In this document: positions 32,517-40,473 of the stretch, piece after piece
Layout of the letters: the number at the start of each line of letters is the position of its first letter
Position numbering within the stretch: position 1 is the first letter of the stretch
Assembly: GCF_002233675.1 (NCBI RefSeq)
Contig: NZ_NMUQ01000003.1
Span: 204,104-246,000 of the forward strand
Length of the DNA: 41,897 bases
DNA from: Paenibacillus herberti
GTDB lineage: Bacteria > Bacillota > Bacilli > Paenibacillales > Paenibacillaceae
Reading direction: 5' to 3'
Notes under the pieces: model-generated
Told to the model about the DNA's origin: nothing
Database searches by the model: none
The model's input: only the letters and a program-made list of their open reading frames with translations
Position numbers and translations under genes: made by a program

Positions 32517-33887
32517 ATGAATCTATCAACGACGGTGCTCGGCAAAACGTATTCTTTTCGTCATTTAAAGGAAGTGATGGCGAAAGCCAACGAAGAGAAG
32601 TCTGGGGACCAGCTCGCAGGCCTTGCGGCCGAAAATGCCAAAGAACGAATGGCGGCGAAGTGGGTGTTGGCCCATTTGACCTTATCCGATATTCGCGAAA
32701 ACCCCCTTCTGCCACCCGAAGACGATGAAGTGTCCCGGGTAATTGAGGAAGATATAAACGAGAAAATCTATGCCGAAATCCGCAATTGGTCCGTTGCCGA
32801 ATTGCGCGAGTATTTGCTTGCTTCCACGACCGGAACGGACGAGATCAGGCGCATCTCCAGAGGACTGACAAGCGAAATGATCGCGGCTGCCGCCAAGGTG
32901 ATGAGCAATCTGGATTTAATTCAAGCCGCCGCTAAAATCGAAGTCATTACCCACTGCAACACTTCCATCGGCCAGCGCGGTGTGTTATCAGGAAGGGCGC
33001 AGCCTAACCACCCGGCCGACGATGTGACCGGCATTCAGGCGGCCCTGTATGAGGCGTTGAGCTATGGGATCGGAGACGCCGTGATCGGCATCAATCCCGT
33101 AATCGATACAACGGACAGCGTAAAAGCGATTATGAACATGACGAAAGAAGTCATGAACAAATGGAGCATTCCGACGCAAAACTGCGTCTTGGCGCATATT
33201 TCCACGCAAATGCGGGCGATCAGGAATGGCGGTTATGCGGATCTCATCTTCCAGAGTCTTGCGGGATCGCAAGCCGGGAACACGTCATTCGGCATCGATC
33301 TTGCGCTGCTGAACGAGGCGGACGCGCTTGTTCGCAGCCAAGGCACATCCGCCGGGCCAAACTTCTGGTATTTCGAGACGGGGCAAGGCTCGGAGCTGTC
33401 CGGAGGCGCTCACCACGGCATCGATCAGGTGACGCTGGAAGCGCGCTGTTACGGATTGGCGAGAAGGTTTAAGCCGTTTCTCGTAAACACCGTTGTCGGT
33501 TTTATCGGCCCGGAATATTTGTATGATGGCAGACAAGTTACCCGCGCAGGGCTGGAAGACCACTTTATGGGCAAGCTGCATCTACTGCCGATGGGCGTTG
33601 ACGTCTGTTATACGAATCATATGAAGGTGGATCAGAACGACATGGATAACTTGTCGGTGCTGCTGACGTCGGCAGGCGTTAATTTCCTAATCGGAGTTGC
33701 GATGGCGGACGACTGCATGCTGAACTATCAATCGACAAGCTTCCACGATATCGCGACTTTAAGAGAAACGCTCGGGCGCAGGCCGGCGCCTGCATTTGAG
33801 CAATGGCTGGAGAATATGGGGATTATGGCAAACGGCAAGCTGACGGCAGATGCTGGAGACCCGACGTTATTCCATTCATTTCGATAG
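32517..33887 (+). CDS. eutB: Ethanolamine ammonia-lyase large subunit EutB
   Basis: A 456-residue TIM-barrel subunit that, with EutC and adenosylcobalamin, splits ethanolamine into acetaldehyde and ammonia. Near-invariant stretches are VITHCNTSIGQRGVLSGRAQPNHPAD (split here by sense only), NCVLAHISTQMRA, WYFETGQGSELS, LPMGVDVCYTNHM and GVAMADDCMLNYQ. The frame is open upstream through eutA, but the ATG at 32517 has TTAGGAGGAG just before it and gives the normal length (about 453). Confidence 0.96.
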   Translation: MNLSTTVLGKTYSFRHLKEVMAKANEEKSGDQLAGLAAENAKERMAAKWVLAHLTLSDIRENPLLPPEDDEVSRVIEEDINEKIYAEIRNWSVAELREYLLASTTGTDEIRRISRGLTSEMIAAAAKVMSNLDLIQAAAKIEVITHCNTSIGQRGVLSGRAQPNHPADDVTGIQAALYEALSYGIGDAVIGINPVIDTTDSVKAIMNMTKEVMNKWSIPTQNCVLAHISTQMRAIRNGGYADLIFQSLAGSQAGNTSFGIDLALLNEADALVRSQGTSAGPNFWYFETGQGSELSGGAHHGIDQVTLEARCYGLARRFKPFLVNTVVGFIGPEYLYDGRQVTRAGLEDHFMGKLHLLPMGVDVCYTNHMKVDQNDMDNLSVLLTSAGVNFLIGVAMADDCMLNYQSTSFHDIATLRETLGRRPAPAFEQWLENMGIMANGKLTADAGDPTLFHSFR

Positions 33888-33902
33888 GGAGGTGCAGGCG
33901 GC

Positions 33903-34814
33903 ATGGATTCGTTAGATTTGGAGGAAATGACCACCCGAATTATGCAGGAGCTCCAACAGCGGCTTGGCACGACATCGGAGGAAAAGGGGACGAGTCAAAG
34001 CCGCATCAATGACGAATTCCATCAACAGGAACAGTTGCCGTCTGCCGTGGTGGAATCAAACGAATCGTTTACTGGGCCAAGGCATAACCGGAGAAACAAT
34101 ATTCCGCAGCCGCGTTCGGCGGAAATGCTGGAGGAGCTGCAAGCTGCGACGCCTGCCCGAATTGGCGTATGGAGAGCGGGGACGCGGCCGTTAACCCGGG
34201 AAATGCTGCTTTTCCGCTGCGATCACGCTGGAGCTGTGGACACAGTTTATGGCGAAGTTAGCGATAAGCTGATCGAGAAGTTTCAGCTTTTTCAAGTAGA
34301 AACGCTCTACGAGAACACGGAAAACTATTTGAAACGCCCCGATATGGGCAGGCTGCTGACGGACGAGAGCATCGACCGGTTGCGGTCAGGATGCCAGAAG
34401 CGAGCGCAAGTGCAAATTGTCGTCTCGGACGGGTTGAGCGCCAACGCGATTGAGCATAATCTCTCTGACGTGTACCCCTCGTTGATGGACTCTCTTAACG
34501 CTTATGGGCTGAAGGCGGGCACGCCGATATTCGTCAAGGGCGGACGTGTGGCGGTGATGGATCATATCGGAGAAATATTGGAACCGGATGTCCTCGTTAT
34601 GCTGATTGGCGAGCGGCCTGGGCTCGTGTCTTCCTCATCGATGAGCGCTTATATGTGTTACCGACCTAGAAAGGGAATGGTGGAATCGGCTCGTACCGTG
34701 CTGTCCAATATTCATCAGGGAGGAACGCCGCCCGTTGAAGGAGGAGCGCATATCGGCACAATCGTCTCCAAGATGCTGGAGCAAAAAACGAGCGGAGTAA
34801 AGCTTGTCATATAG
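33903..34814 (+). CDS. eutC: Ethanolamine ammonia-lyase small subunit EutC
   Basis: A 303-residue cobalamin-binding subunit. The core from about residue 80 has ARIGVWRAGTRPLTREML, FRCDHAGAVDTVYGEV, VQIVVSDGLSANAIEHNL and VLMIGERPGLVSSSSMSAYM. The first 60 residues are variable: an amphipathic helix (LEEMTTRIMQELQQRL) and a polar linker, like the EutC N-terminal targeting sequence that brings the lyase into the compartment. GGGAGGTG precedes the start. It is the last gene of the operon; I see no strong terminator in the 150 bp that follow. Confidence 0.95.
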   Translation: MDSLDLEEMTTRIMQELQQRLGTTSEEKGTSQSRINDEFHQQEQLPSAVVESNESFTGPRHNRRNNIPQPRSAEMLEELQAATPARIGVWRAGTRPLTREMLLFRCDHAGAVDTVYGEVSDKLIEKFQLFQVETLYENTENYLKRPDMGRLLTDESIDRLRSGCQKRAQVQIVVSDGLSANAIEHNLSDVYPSLMDSLNAYGLKAGTPIFVKGGRVAVMDHIGEILEPDVLVMLIGERPGLVSSSSMSAYMCYRPRKGMVESARTVLSNIHQGGTPPVEGGAHIGTIVSKMLEQKTSGVKLVI

Positions 34815-34920
34815 CTGCAAGGCGAGGCATTTGGATATGCTTATTAGGCCAGAGATGAATTAACCATCGGAATTGTCGGTTTTTCGCTGTAAAGGTATGG
34901 TTTGCCGAGCGGGTTTGAGG

Positions 34921-34926
34921 TATAAT
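34921..34926 (+). promoter_or_regulatory. Candidate -10 box for ppaC
   Basis: A consensus TATAAT lies 44 bp before the ATG. No good -35 is at 17 bp, so this is tentative. Confidence 0.45.
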
Positions 34927-34970
34927 CGGGGACAGGTCTTATACGAATTTATTTGCGGAGGAGTACGATG

Positions 34971-35903
34971 ATGGAAAAAGTACTAGTTTTCGGTCATAAA
35001 AACCCTGACACCGACACGATCTGCTCGGCGATTGCCTATGCAGAACTGAAAAATCAGATTGGCCTGAACGCAGAAGCAATCCGCCTTGGCGCGGTAAGTA
35101 GTGAAACTCAATATGCATTGGATCAATTCGGCGTGGCTGCGCCTCGTCTTGTTGAAGCAGTAGCTGCTGAAGCCAAACAAGTTATTCTCGTTGACCACAA
35201 TGAGCGCCAACAAAGCGCCTCCGATATCGATGATGTGACGGTTATTGAAGTTATCGACCATCACCGTATCGCCAACTTTGAGACGAAGGCTCCGCTGTAC
35301 TACCGTGCTGAGCCAGTCGGCTGCACAGCGACGATTCTGCTCAAGCTGTACAAAGAGCATGGCGTAGCCGTGAAAAAAGAGATTGCTGGCCTGATGCTGT
35401 CGGCGATCATTTCCGACTCCCTGTTGTTCAAATCCCCAACTTGCACGGAGCAAGAAGTAGCGGCAGCTCGCGAGCTGGCCCAAATCGCTGGAGTGGACGC
35501 CGAGTTCTACGGTCTCAACATGCTCAAAGCCGGCGCTGATCTCAGCGACAAAACGATTGCTCAGCTGGTCAGCCTCGACTCCAAGGAGTTCTCCATGGGC
35601 GCGGCCAAAGTTGAGATCGCTCAAGTCAACGCTGTTGACCTGAACGATGTTTTCTCCCGCGAAGCTGAAGTTGAAGCAGCGTTGAACGACATCATCGCTT
35701 CCAAAGGATTGGACCTGTTCGTATTCGTCACGACGGATATTCTGAACAATGACTCCGTAGCGATCGTTCTTGGCAAACATGCGGCAGCTGTGGAGGAAGC
35801 ATTCGGCGTCAAGCTGGACGGCAACAAAGCGACGCTGAAAGGCATCGTGTCCCGCAAGGCTCAGGTTGTTCCAGTTCTGACGGAAATTCTTTCTAAGAAA
35901 TAA
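34971..35903 (+). CDS. ppaC: Manganese-dependent inorganic pyrophosphatase PpaC
   Basis: A 310-residue family II pyrophosphatase of the DHH type. Metal-site motifs are GHKNPDTDT (N-terminus), VDHNERQQS and [10 protein letters not shown], and the C-terminal DHHA2 domain shows [14 protein letters not shown]. It hydrolyses pyrophosphate in the cytosol. Sequence and length (Bacillus PpaC 309) match over the whole protein. GGAGGAG fits the ATG at 34971 (or 34968); an earlier TTG is unlikely. It forms a one-gene unit with its own terminator. Confidence 0.96.
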   Translation: MEKVLVFGHKNPDTDTICSAIAYAELKNQIGLNAEAIRLGAVSSETQYALDQFGVAAPRLVEAVAAEAKQVILVDHNERQQSASDIDDVTVIEVIDHHRIANFETKAPLYYRAEPVGCTATILLKLYKEHGVAVKKEIAGLMLSAIISDSLLFKSPTCTEQEVAAARELAQIAGVDAEFYGLNMLKAGADLSDKTIAQLVSLDSKEFSMGAAKVEIAQVNAVDLNDVFSREAEVEAALNDIIASKGLDLFVFVTTDILNNDSVAIVLGKHAAAVEEAFGVKLDGNKATLKGIVSRKAQVVPVLTEILSKK

Positions 35904-35917
35904 TTGAGTTGAGAAAA

Positions 35918-35947
35918 GCGCCTACCCTGCGAAGGGAGGCGTTTTTT
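35918..35947 (+). terminator. Terminator after ppaC
   Basis: CGCCTACCC pairs with GGGAGGCG around TGCGAA, followed by six Ts. Confidence 0.9.
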
Positions 35948-35993
35948 GTTTGTTAACTTCGAGATTGTATAAAAATCCGTCGGAGAAAGTGCA

Positions 35994-36022
35994 TTGCCCG
36001 TTCGGACGCTCTCCGGTACGAT
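35994..36022 (+). promoter_or_regulatory. Promoter of the siderophore-binding lipoprotein gene
   Basis: TTGCCC (35994-35999), a 17-bp spacer and TACGAT (36017-36022). The Fur box lies just downstream of the predicted start site. Confidence 0.6.
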
Positions 36023-36037
36023 GGGAACAGGCTTTAA

Positions 36038-36052
36038 TGAGAATGAATCTCA
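36038..36052. promoter_or_regulatory. Fur box
   Basis: TGAGAATGAATCTCA fits the 7-1-7 Bacillus Fur box (TGATAATNATTATCA type) with a near-perfect dyad. It lies between the promoter and the ribosome binding site, so iron-bound Fur should block transcription. Confidence 0.75.
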
Positions 36053-36079
36053 ATTAATTCATCAGGAGAGGGATACATA

Positions 36080-37078
36080 ATGAGCAAAAAATGGGTCATA
36101 ACTGCGTTGGCGTCACTGCTGCTGGTTGGGCTGGCGGCCTGCGGCAGCGGGCAGAACGAAACTTCCAACAATAACGCCACAGCCGTAGAAAATACACAGA
36201 AAGAAAATGCGGCGGGCAATAATAGCGAGGAAGCAACAGCGACAACGAAAAAGATGCAGGACGAGTTCGGGGAGGTTGAAATTCCGATGAATCCGCAGCG
36301 GATCGCCGGATTATACGTAGAGGATTATTTGAAAGCGTTGGGCGTTACGCCGGTCGTTCAATGGTACAATCCGATGTGGGGCAAACAGGATTATCTGAAG
36401 CTGGACGTCCCAACCTTTAATTATACCGGCCAGGTGGAAGCACTGCTGAATTACGATCCCGATCTCATTATAGTAGACGGCGGCGCGGACAAGGTGAAAT
36501 ACGATCAATTTGCCAAAATCGCTCCAACCTACCGCTTGCAGGAAGACGTGCTGGACGATCCGAAAGAAACGCTGCTGAAAATTGGTGAAGTGCTCGGCAT
36601 GGAGGATAAAGCGCGGGAGGTCGTTCAAGCCTATGATCAAAAAGTTGCGGACGGCAAGGCCAAGCTCCAGGCTGCAGTAGGAACCGATAAAGTAGCCGTG
36701 TTGCGCATTAATGTGGCGGAAAAAACGATCGCACTGTTCGGCGTGAAAAACCGTTTCACCGGAATCGTATTTTCCCAATTCGGATTAACGCCTATCCCGC
36801 TTGCGGCTAGCATGGAGGAGTACCAGCAGGTGCTGTCGCCGGAATTCATCCCGCAGCTGGAGGCAGATCGCATTATTATTTTCCCATCCAACGGGGGCTG
36901 GGATTCCGCTGAGAATGCAGATGCGTTCAAACTGCTGGACGATCCGCTGTTTAAGTCGCTGCCTGCGGTCAAAAACGGCCATGTATACAAAATGGATCGC
37001 ACCTACTGGCAGTCCGGCGCCATTTTATCGAACCAGATGAAGCTGGATGATTTGCTGAAGGCGATTGTAAAAGAATAG
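36080..37078 (+). CDS. Iron-siderophore ABC transporter substrate-binding lipoprotein (FeuA-like)
   Basis: A 332-residue lipoprotein with lipobox LAAC (acylated C21), an Asn/Ala/Glu-rich linker to about residue 55, then a two-lobe helical-backbone binding protein fold (FecB/TroA type: PQRIAGLYVEDYLKALGVTPV; LLNYDPDLIIVDG). It would catch a ferric siderophore at the outer membrane face and hand it to a permease. The segment WGKQDYLKL is shared with the C-terminal domain of the regulator at 37271. AGGAGAGG precedes the ATG. No permease or ATPase gene is adjacent, so the partner must be elsewhere. Confidence 0.88.
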   Translation: MSKKWVITALASLLLVGLAACGSGQNETSNNNATAVENTQKENAAGNNSEEATATTKKMQDEFGEVEIPMNPQRIAGLYVEDYLKALGVTPVVQWYNPMWGKQDYLKLDVPTFNYTGQVEALLNYDPDLIIVDGGADKVKYDQFAKIAPTYRLQEDVLDDPKETLLKIGEVLGMEDKAREVVQAYDQKVADGKAKLQAAVGTDKVAVLRINVAEKTIALFGVKNRFTGIVFSQFGLTPIPLAASMEEYQQVLSPEFIPQLEADRIIIFPSNGGWDSAENADAFKLLDDPLFKSLPAVKNGHVYKMDRTYWQSGAILSNQMKLDDLLKAIVKE

Positions 37079-37082
37079 GGAG

Positions 37083-37124
37083 AGAGCTCTCGGCCGGAAA
37101 CAGCGGCTGTAGAGCTCTTTTTTT
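37083..37124 (+). terminator. Terminator after the binding-protein gene
   Basis: AGAGCTC-type arms with an inner GGCCG/CGGCT stem (37083-37118) are followed by seven Ts. Confidence 0.85.
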
Positions 37125-37227
37125 AGTTAAAGTCGTATGATCCATGTTGATTTTGCCCATCAACCGAGTTGGTTTATTTTCAAGGATATCGATTTTCTTT
37201 CGCATGTTGCGATATACTGATATTAAT

Positions 37228-37242
37228 TGAGAATACTTCTCA
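37228..37242. promoter_or_regulatory. Fur box before the btr-like gene
   Basis: TGAGAATACTTCTCA has perfect TGAGAA/TTCTCA arms around TAC. A possible -10 box TATACT lies just upstream (37213-37218). This predicts iron repression of the regulator gene. Confidence 0.7.
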
Positions 37243-37270
37243 TTGGTTGGTGGATTAAGGAGGAGACGGG

Positions 37271-38947
37271 ATGGAGTCTGTTGTCAGCGGGTATCAACCG
37301 TCTTGCTATTTGTATGAATATGGGGATATCCGATTGTTCGGCAAAAGGCAGGATGTGCTCCGGCTTCCCCAGCTGGACGGATGGGACACGCTTCTGATTG
37401 CAACTTCGGACGGTGGAAAAGTCCACTGGGGAAGCGGAGAAGCCCGTTTGCTGAAGCGTGGAACCGGCCTGTATATTCCGGGAAAAGCAGAAAGCTCGGA
37501 CGACGAGCTGGAGCTGGAGGGGGCGAGCGGATATTTGCTGCGCTTTCGGCAGCTGCGCCGCAGCGGCATTTTCTCCGATAAGGCGGGGGATGAAGCGAAG
37601 GAAGCACGGGTTCAGGATCCAGAAATCACTGGCATAGAGCCGCAGTCTGGTACCTGTTCCAACGCGTTGTTAAGGTTTTCCGAAAAGCTGGAGCTGTTAT
37701 CCTTCAGGCCGTTTTCCCGTTGTTTGCTGCTGCTCGAAACGCTGTTCAAGCTTAAAGGAAGCACGGAACCGCTTGCATGCCTCGAATGCGATATTTGTTT
37801 TCAAGAGCTGATGTGGCAGCTGCTCCAATATCGGGCGGCAGAGCCAAGCGAAGCGGGACATGCTTCGGCGGTTGAACGGACTATTGGATATATTGAGAAG
37901 CGATACGCGGAAATATTAAGCGTCGGAGAGCTCGCGGAGGTTGCAGGAATGGAGCGGGGGCGCTATACTCGTCAATTCAAAGCTGAGACCGGTCGGCTCC
38001 CGCTCGAATATGTGAACGAGGTGCGGATCGGGCGAGCGCAGCAGATGCTTCTGCTCACGGGGGATCGCCTATCGGAAATTGCGCTCTGTTCCGGGTTCAA
38101 TAATGAGTATTATTTTAATCGCCGCTTTAAAGGCGCAACAGGGGTGTCCCCAGGCCGATATCGCCGCCTTTACCGGAGTGGAACAAGAATGTTTGCTCCA
38201 TTTCTAGAGGATTATTTGCTGGCACTAGGCCAGTTCCCTGTTATGCAGACAGTCCATCCGCGCTGGGGCAAGCAAGACTATTTGAAGCTGGAGGGCGTGC
38301 CAGAGTACGATGTCACCTCTCCGGATTTGGCGCGGCTCGCTTCTTTGGAGCCTGAACTGATATTGCTAAACGACGGGTATCGGCGATGGGGGCTCGATGA
38401 ATGTCGTCAGGTCGCGCCGCTGTTCAATCTGCCGTATTTTCACGAGGATTGGAGAGCGACGCTTCGCTCTCTTGCCGCCGTTATCGACGTCGAAGAGCTG
38501 GTGGATGACATCGTGGCGGATTACGAGCGCAAGGCGGCAAATGCCAAACGCAGATTGAGCCGGCACATCGGCTCTCAAACGGCGGCGTTTCTGCGGATCA
38601 GCGGGAACAAAGCGTCGTTGTACGGTTATGAACGGGGGTTTACCGCCGGGGTGCTTCATCGCGATTTGGGATTAAGTCCCGATCCGCTTGTTGTCCGCCT
38701 GACCGCCGGGAAAAGGATGGCGGAGTTGAGTGAAGTCTCAATAGCGGATCTGAAGGCTGACCATCTGTTCATTGCTTATGACCGGGATGCGGGTGAGCCG
38801 GACGTGCTGACCGGGAGCGCTCCATGGAGAAGGCTTCCGGCCGTGGCGGCAGGCCGCGTGTATGAGGTCGATTTTATGGCCTGGATGAACTACGGCATTC
38901 TATCTCATCACCGCAAGGTGGAGGATGTTATAGAGGTTCTGCTGTAG
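37271..38947 (+). CDS. AraC-type regulator fused to a siderophore-binding domain (Btr-like)
   Basis: A 558-residue one-component regulator. Residues 1 to about 195 are an AraC N-terminal domain. About 200-300 form the two AraC helix-turn-helix units (LSVGELAEVAGMERGRYTRQFK; LSEIALCSGFNNEYYFNRRFK). From about 305 to the end is a periplasmic-binding-protein-like domain (FLEDYLLALGQFPVMQ; WGKQDYLKLEGVPEY; LASLEPELILLNDG) paralogous to the lipoprotein just upstream. This is the layout of Bacillus Btr, which activates siderophore uptake genes when it binds the iron-siderophore in the cytosol. It lacks a signal peptide, as expected. A Fur box precedes the gene. Confidence 0.88.
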   Translation: MESVVSGYQPSCYLYEYGDIRLFGKRQDVLRLPQLDGWDTLLIATSDGGKVHWGSGEARLLKRGTGLYIPGKAESSDDELELEGASGYLLRFRQLRRSGIFSDKAGDEAKEARVQDPEITGIEPQSGTCSNALLRFSEKLELLSFRPFSRCLLLLETLFKLKGSTEPLACLECDICFQELMWQLLQYRAAEPSEAGHASAVERTIGYIEKRYAEILSVGELAEVAGMERGRYTRQFKAETGRLPLEYVNEVRIGRAQQMLLLTGDRLSEIALCSGFNNEYYFNRRFKGATGVSPGRYRRLYRSGTRMFAPFLEDYLLALGQFPVMQTVHPRWGKQDYLKLEGVPEYDVTSPDLARLASLEPELILLNDGYRRWGLDECRQVAPLFNLPYFHEDWRATLRSLAAVIDVEELVDDIVADYERKAANAKRRLSRHIGSQTAAFLRISGNKASLYGYERGFTAGVLHRDLGLSPDPLVVRLTAGKRMAELSEVSIADLKADHLFIAYDRDAGEPDVLTGSAPWRRLPAVAAGRVYEVDFMAWMNYGILSHHRKVEDVIEVLL

Positions 38948-38967
38948 CTGAAGGATGGACGGCTCCG

Positions 38968-39366
38968 TTAATTAGTAACGAATCCGTCCACGTATTCTCT
39001 TCTGGAGCGAGAAGCGTCGTCCAGCCAGCGCATAAGCCCATCGCGTGCTATCAGAATTTTGTTTCCGATTTTAATATGGGGAATCATCTCTCCGGTAAAG
39101 GAGCCAGTACGATTGAACTTACTCTGCTCGGCGGCTAGCATTTGTCTAAACTCTTGCTCAGTCAAACCAAGCAGTTCGGCCGCTTCCTCAATTGTAATTA
39201 ACGGCTTATCGTCAGCTGCCGAGGCGGACGGCACAGGCGCAGGCGAGGCAGCAGTTGTCACAGCCGTATCGGATGAAACGCCTTTACCAAGAATAATGCT
39301 GCTGGCAACTAGCGATACTCCGAGGACAACGCTCGCAAGCAATAGCGAATAAGATTGAAGCTTCAT
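38968..39366 (-). CDS. Membrane-anchored excisionase-type HTH protein
   Basis: A 132-residue protein. An N-terminal hydrophobic helix (LLLASVVLGVSLVASSIIL) is followed by an Ala/Pro/Ser linker and a C-terminal HTH_17/excisionase-like domain (ITIEEAAELLGLTEQEFRQML ... IPHIKIGNKILIARDGLMRWL). With a short N-terminus before the helix, topology rules place the helix-turn-helix domain outside the cell unless it inserts the other way, which makes DNA binding puzzling. The ATG at 39366 has AAAGGAGG upstream (complement of 39379-39386); an in-frame ATG at 39396 has none. Confidence 0.65.
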   Translation of the reverse strand: MKLQSYSLLLASVVLGVSLVASSIILGKGVSSDTAVTTAASPAPVPSASAADDKPLITIEEAAELLGLTEQEFRQMLAAEQSKFNRTGSFTGEMIPHIKIGNKILIARDGLMRWLDDASRSRREYVDGFVTN

Positions 39367-39420
39367 AATAGCTAGTAACCTCCTTTGATTTTCCATATAT
39401 TTAAGAGTATAACAAAAGAG

Positions 39421-39462
39421 AAGAGATCACGCAGCAGCAGGGGCTGTTGCGTGATCTCTTTT
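39421..39462. terminator. Long hairpin between divergent genes
   Basis: AAGAGATCACGCAGCAGC (39421-39438) pairs with GCTGTTGCGTGATCTCTT (39442-39459), one wobble, 3-4-nt loop, followed by TTAA on plus. It has terminator shape but lies upstream of both divergent genes, so it may be an attenuator, an insulator or a leftover from a lost gene. Confidence 0.6.
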
Positions 39463-39543
39463 AACTATTTCAAAGATCAGAAAATAAGACCGTTAATAGT
39501 GTTATAGATGAAAATATATTGATAGAAAGGTATGAGGTATATT

Positions 39544-40368
39544 ATGAAAATTTGGACACTAAAGTCAAATGCTAAATATTCAGTTACTTTTAAAGAAAGA
39601 AAGGCAGATCTAGACTTTTGCACAGGCGAGTATATAAATAACTGGAATAGGACGGAAATGAATGTAGTGAGGAAGGGATTTGGAAATAATTACCCTAGAT
39701 TTTTACAGAGGATTCCTGCAATGAGCAAGAAAGTTTATGAAATTCTTAAGGAATATATGAAGGATCAAATACAGCCGCTAGAAGTTCTTGTTGGGGATAA
39801 GGAATATGTTCTAATTAATGTTTTGAATATAACAAATGCCGTTAATTACGATCAATCTGACACGGTAAGATACGAAGATGGTACAGTTGTTGCATTCAAA
39901 AAAATTGTTTTTGTTGAAGAGCGTATTGAGGGAAATATTTTTAAAGTTAAAGAATCGGCAAATACAGACGTCTTCGTAACTGATGTATTTCGTGATGCCG
40001 TGCTGAAAACCAAAATAAAAGGTATAGATTTTGAACTCGAGTGGGACTCGGAAGAAGATGTAGAAGAAACAGCCAGAATTGAAGCGGAGAGAATACGTAA
40101 TTACGAACGGCGTATTGCCGAGATCGACAGCTATCAAGGACCTCGATTTAGTTGGTCGGAAGCCTACCCAATGGTAGAGCAAGGAAGGGCAATGGTGAGC
40201 GGGAAGTGGAAGCTGCAGGCCGATTCCAAGGGAGAAGTGCTGATCGGCAGCATTATTCACGATGGAAGTTATACCTGGAATAACCCGATTTTTATCCCGC
40301 CTGTTCTTCTCTATCTTCCATGGCATGAAGCAGAAAAATCTGCCAACCTCGATTATTCAGCTACATAA
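39544..40368 (+). CDS. Imm11-like immunity protein with an extra C-terminal domain
   Basis: A 274-residue cytoplasmic protein. Residues about 35-180 follow the Imm11 (DUF1629) pattern: PRFLQRIPAMSKKVYEILKEYM, PLEVLVGDKEYVLINVLNITNAV, GNIFKVKESANTDVFVTDVFRDAV and IKGIDFELEW. Such proteins neutralise polymorphic toxins. A charged helical linker (about 182-195) leads to a C-terminal part (FSWSEAYPMVEQGRAMVSGKW ... LYLPWHEAEKSANLDY) that loosely recalls DUF2829; that is weak. The first 180 codons are AT-rich, unlike the rest of the window, suggesting transfer. The start at 39544 is preferred over 39532, which is only 1 bp from AGAAAGG. Confidence 0.6.
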   Translation: MKIWTLKSNAKYSVTFKERKADLDFCTGEYINNWNRTEMNVVRKGFGNNYPRFLQRIPAMSKKVYEILKEYMKDQIQPLEVLVGDKEYVLINVLNITNAVNYDQSDTVRYEDGTVVAFKKIVFVEERIEGNIFKVKESANTDVFVTDVFRDAVLKTKIKGIDFELEWDSEEDVEETARIEAERIRNYERRIAEIDSYQGPRFSWSEAYPMVEQGRAMVSGKWKLQADSKGEVLIGSIIHDGSYTWNNPIFIPPVLLYLPWHEAEKSANLDYSAT

Positions 40369-40473
40369 AAATATAAGTTTTACCATGCTAGGTTTGCGCC
40401 GCCACCTTCTCCCTGTTGCTCTCATAGTCTATTTAATGGAATCTAAAATTGAGACTAGCAGGAGTGAATCAAT

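Noticed and set aside
34815-34970. Terminator after eutC
   Set aside because: Only 3-4-bp stems before a short T-run (34879-34884); too weak to call.
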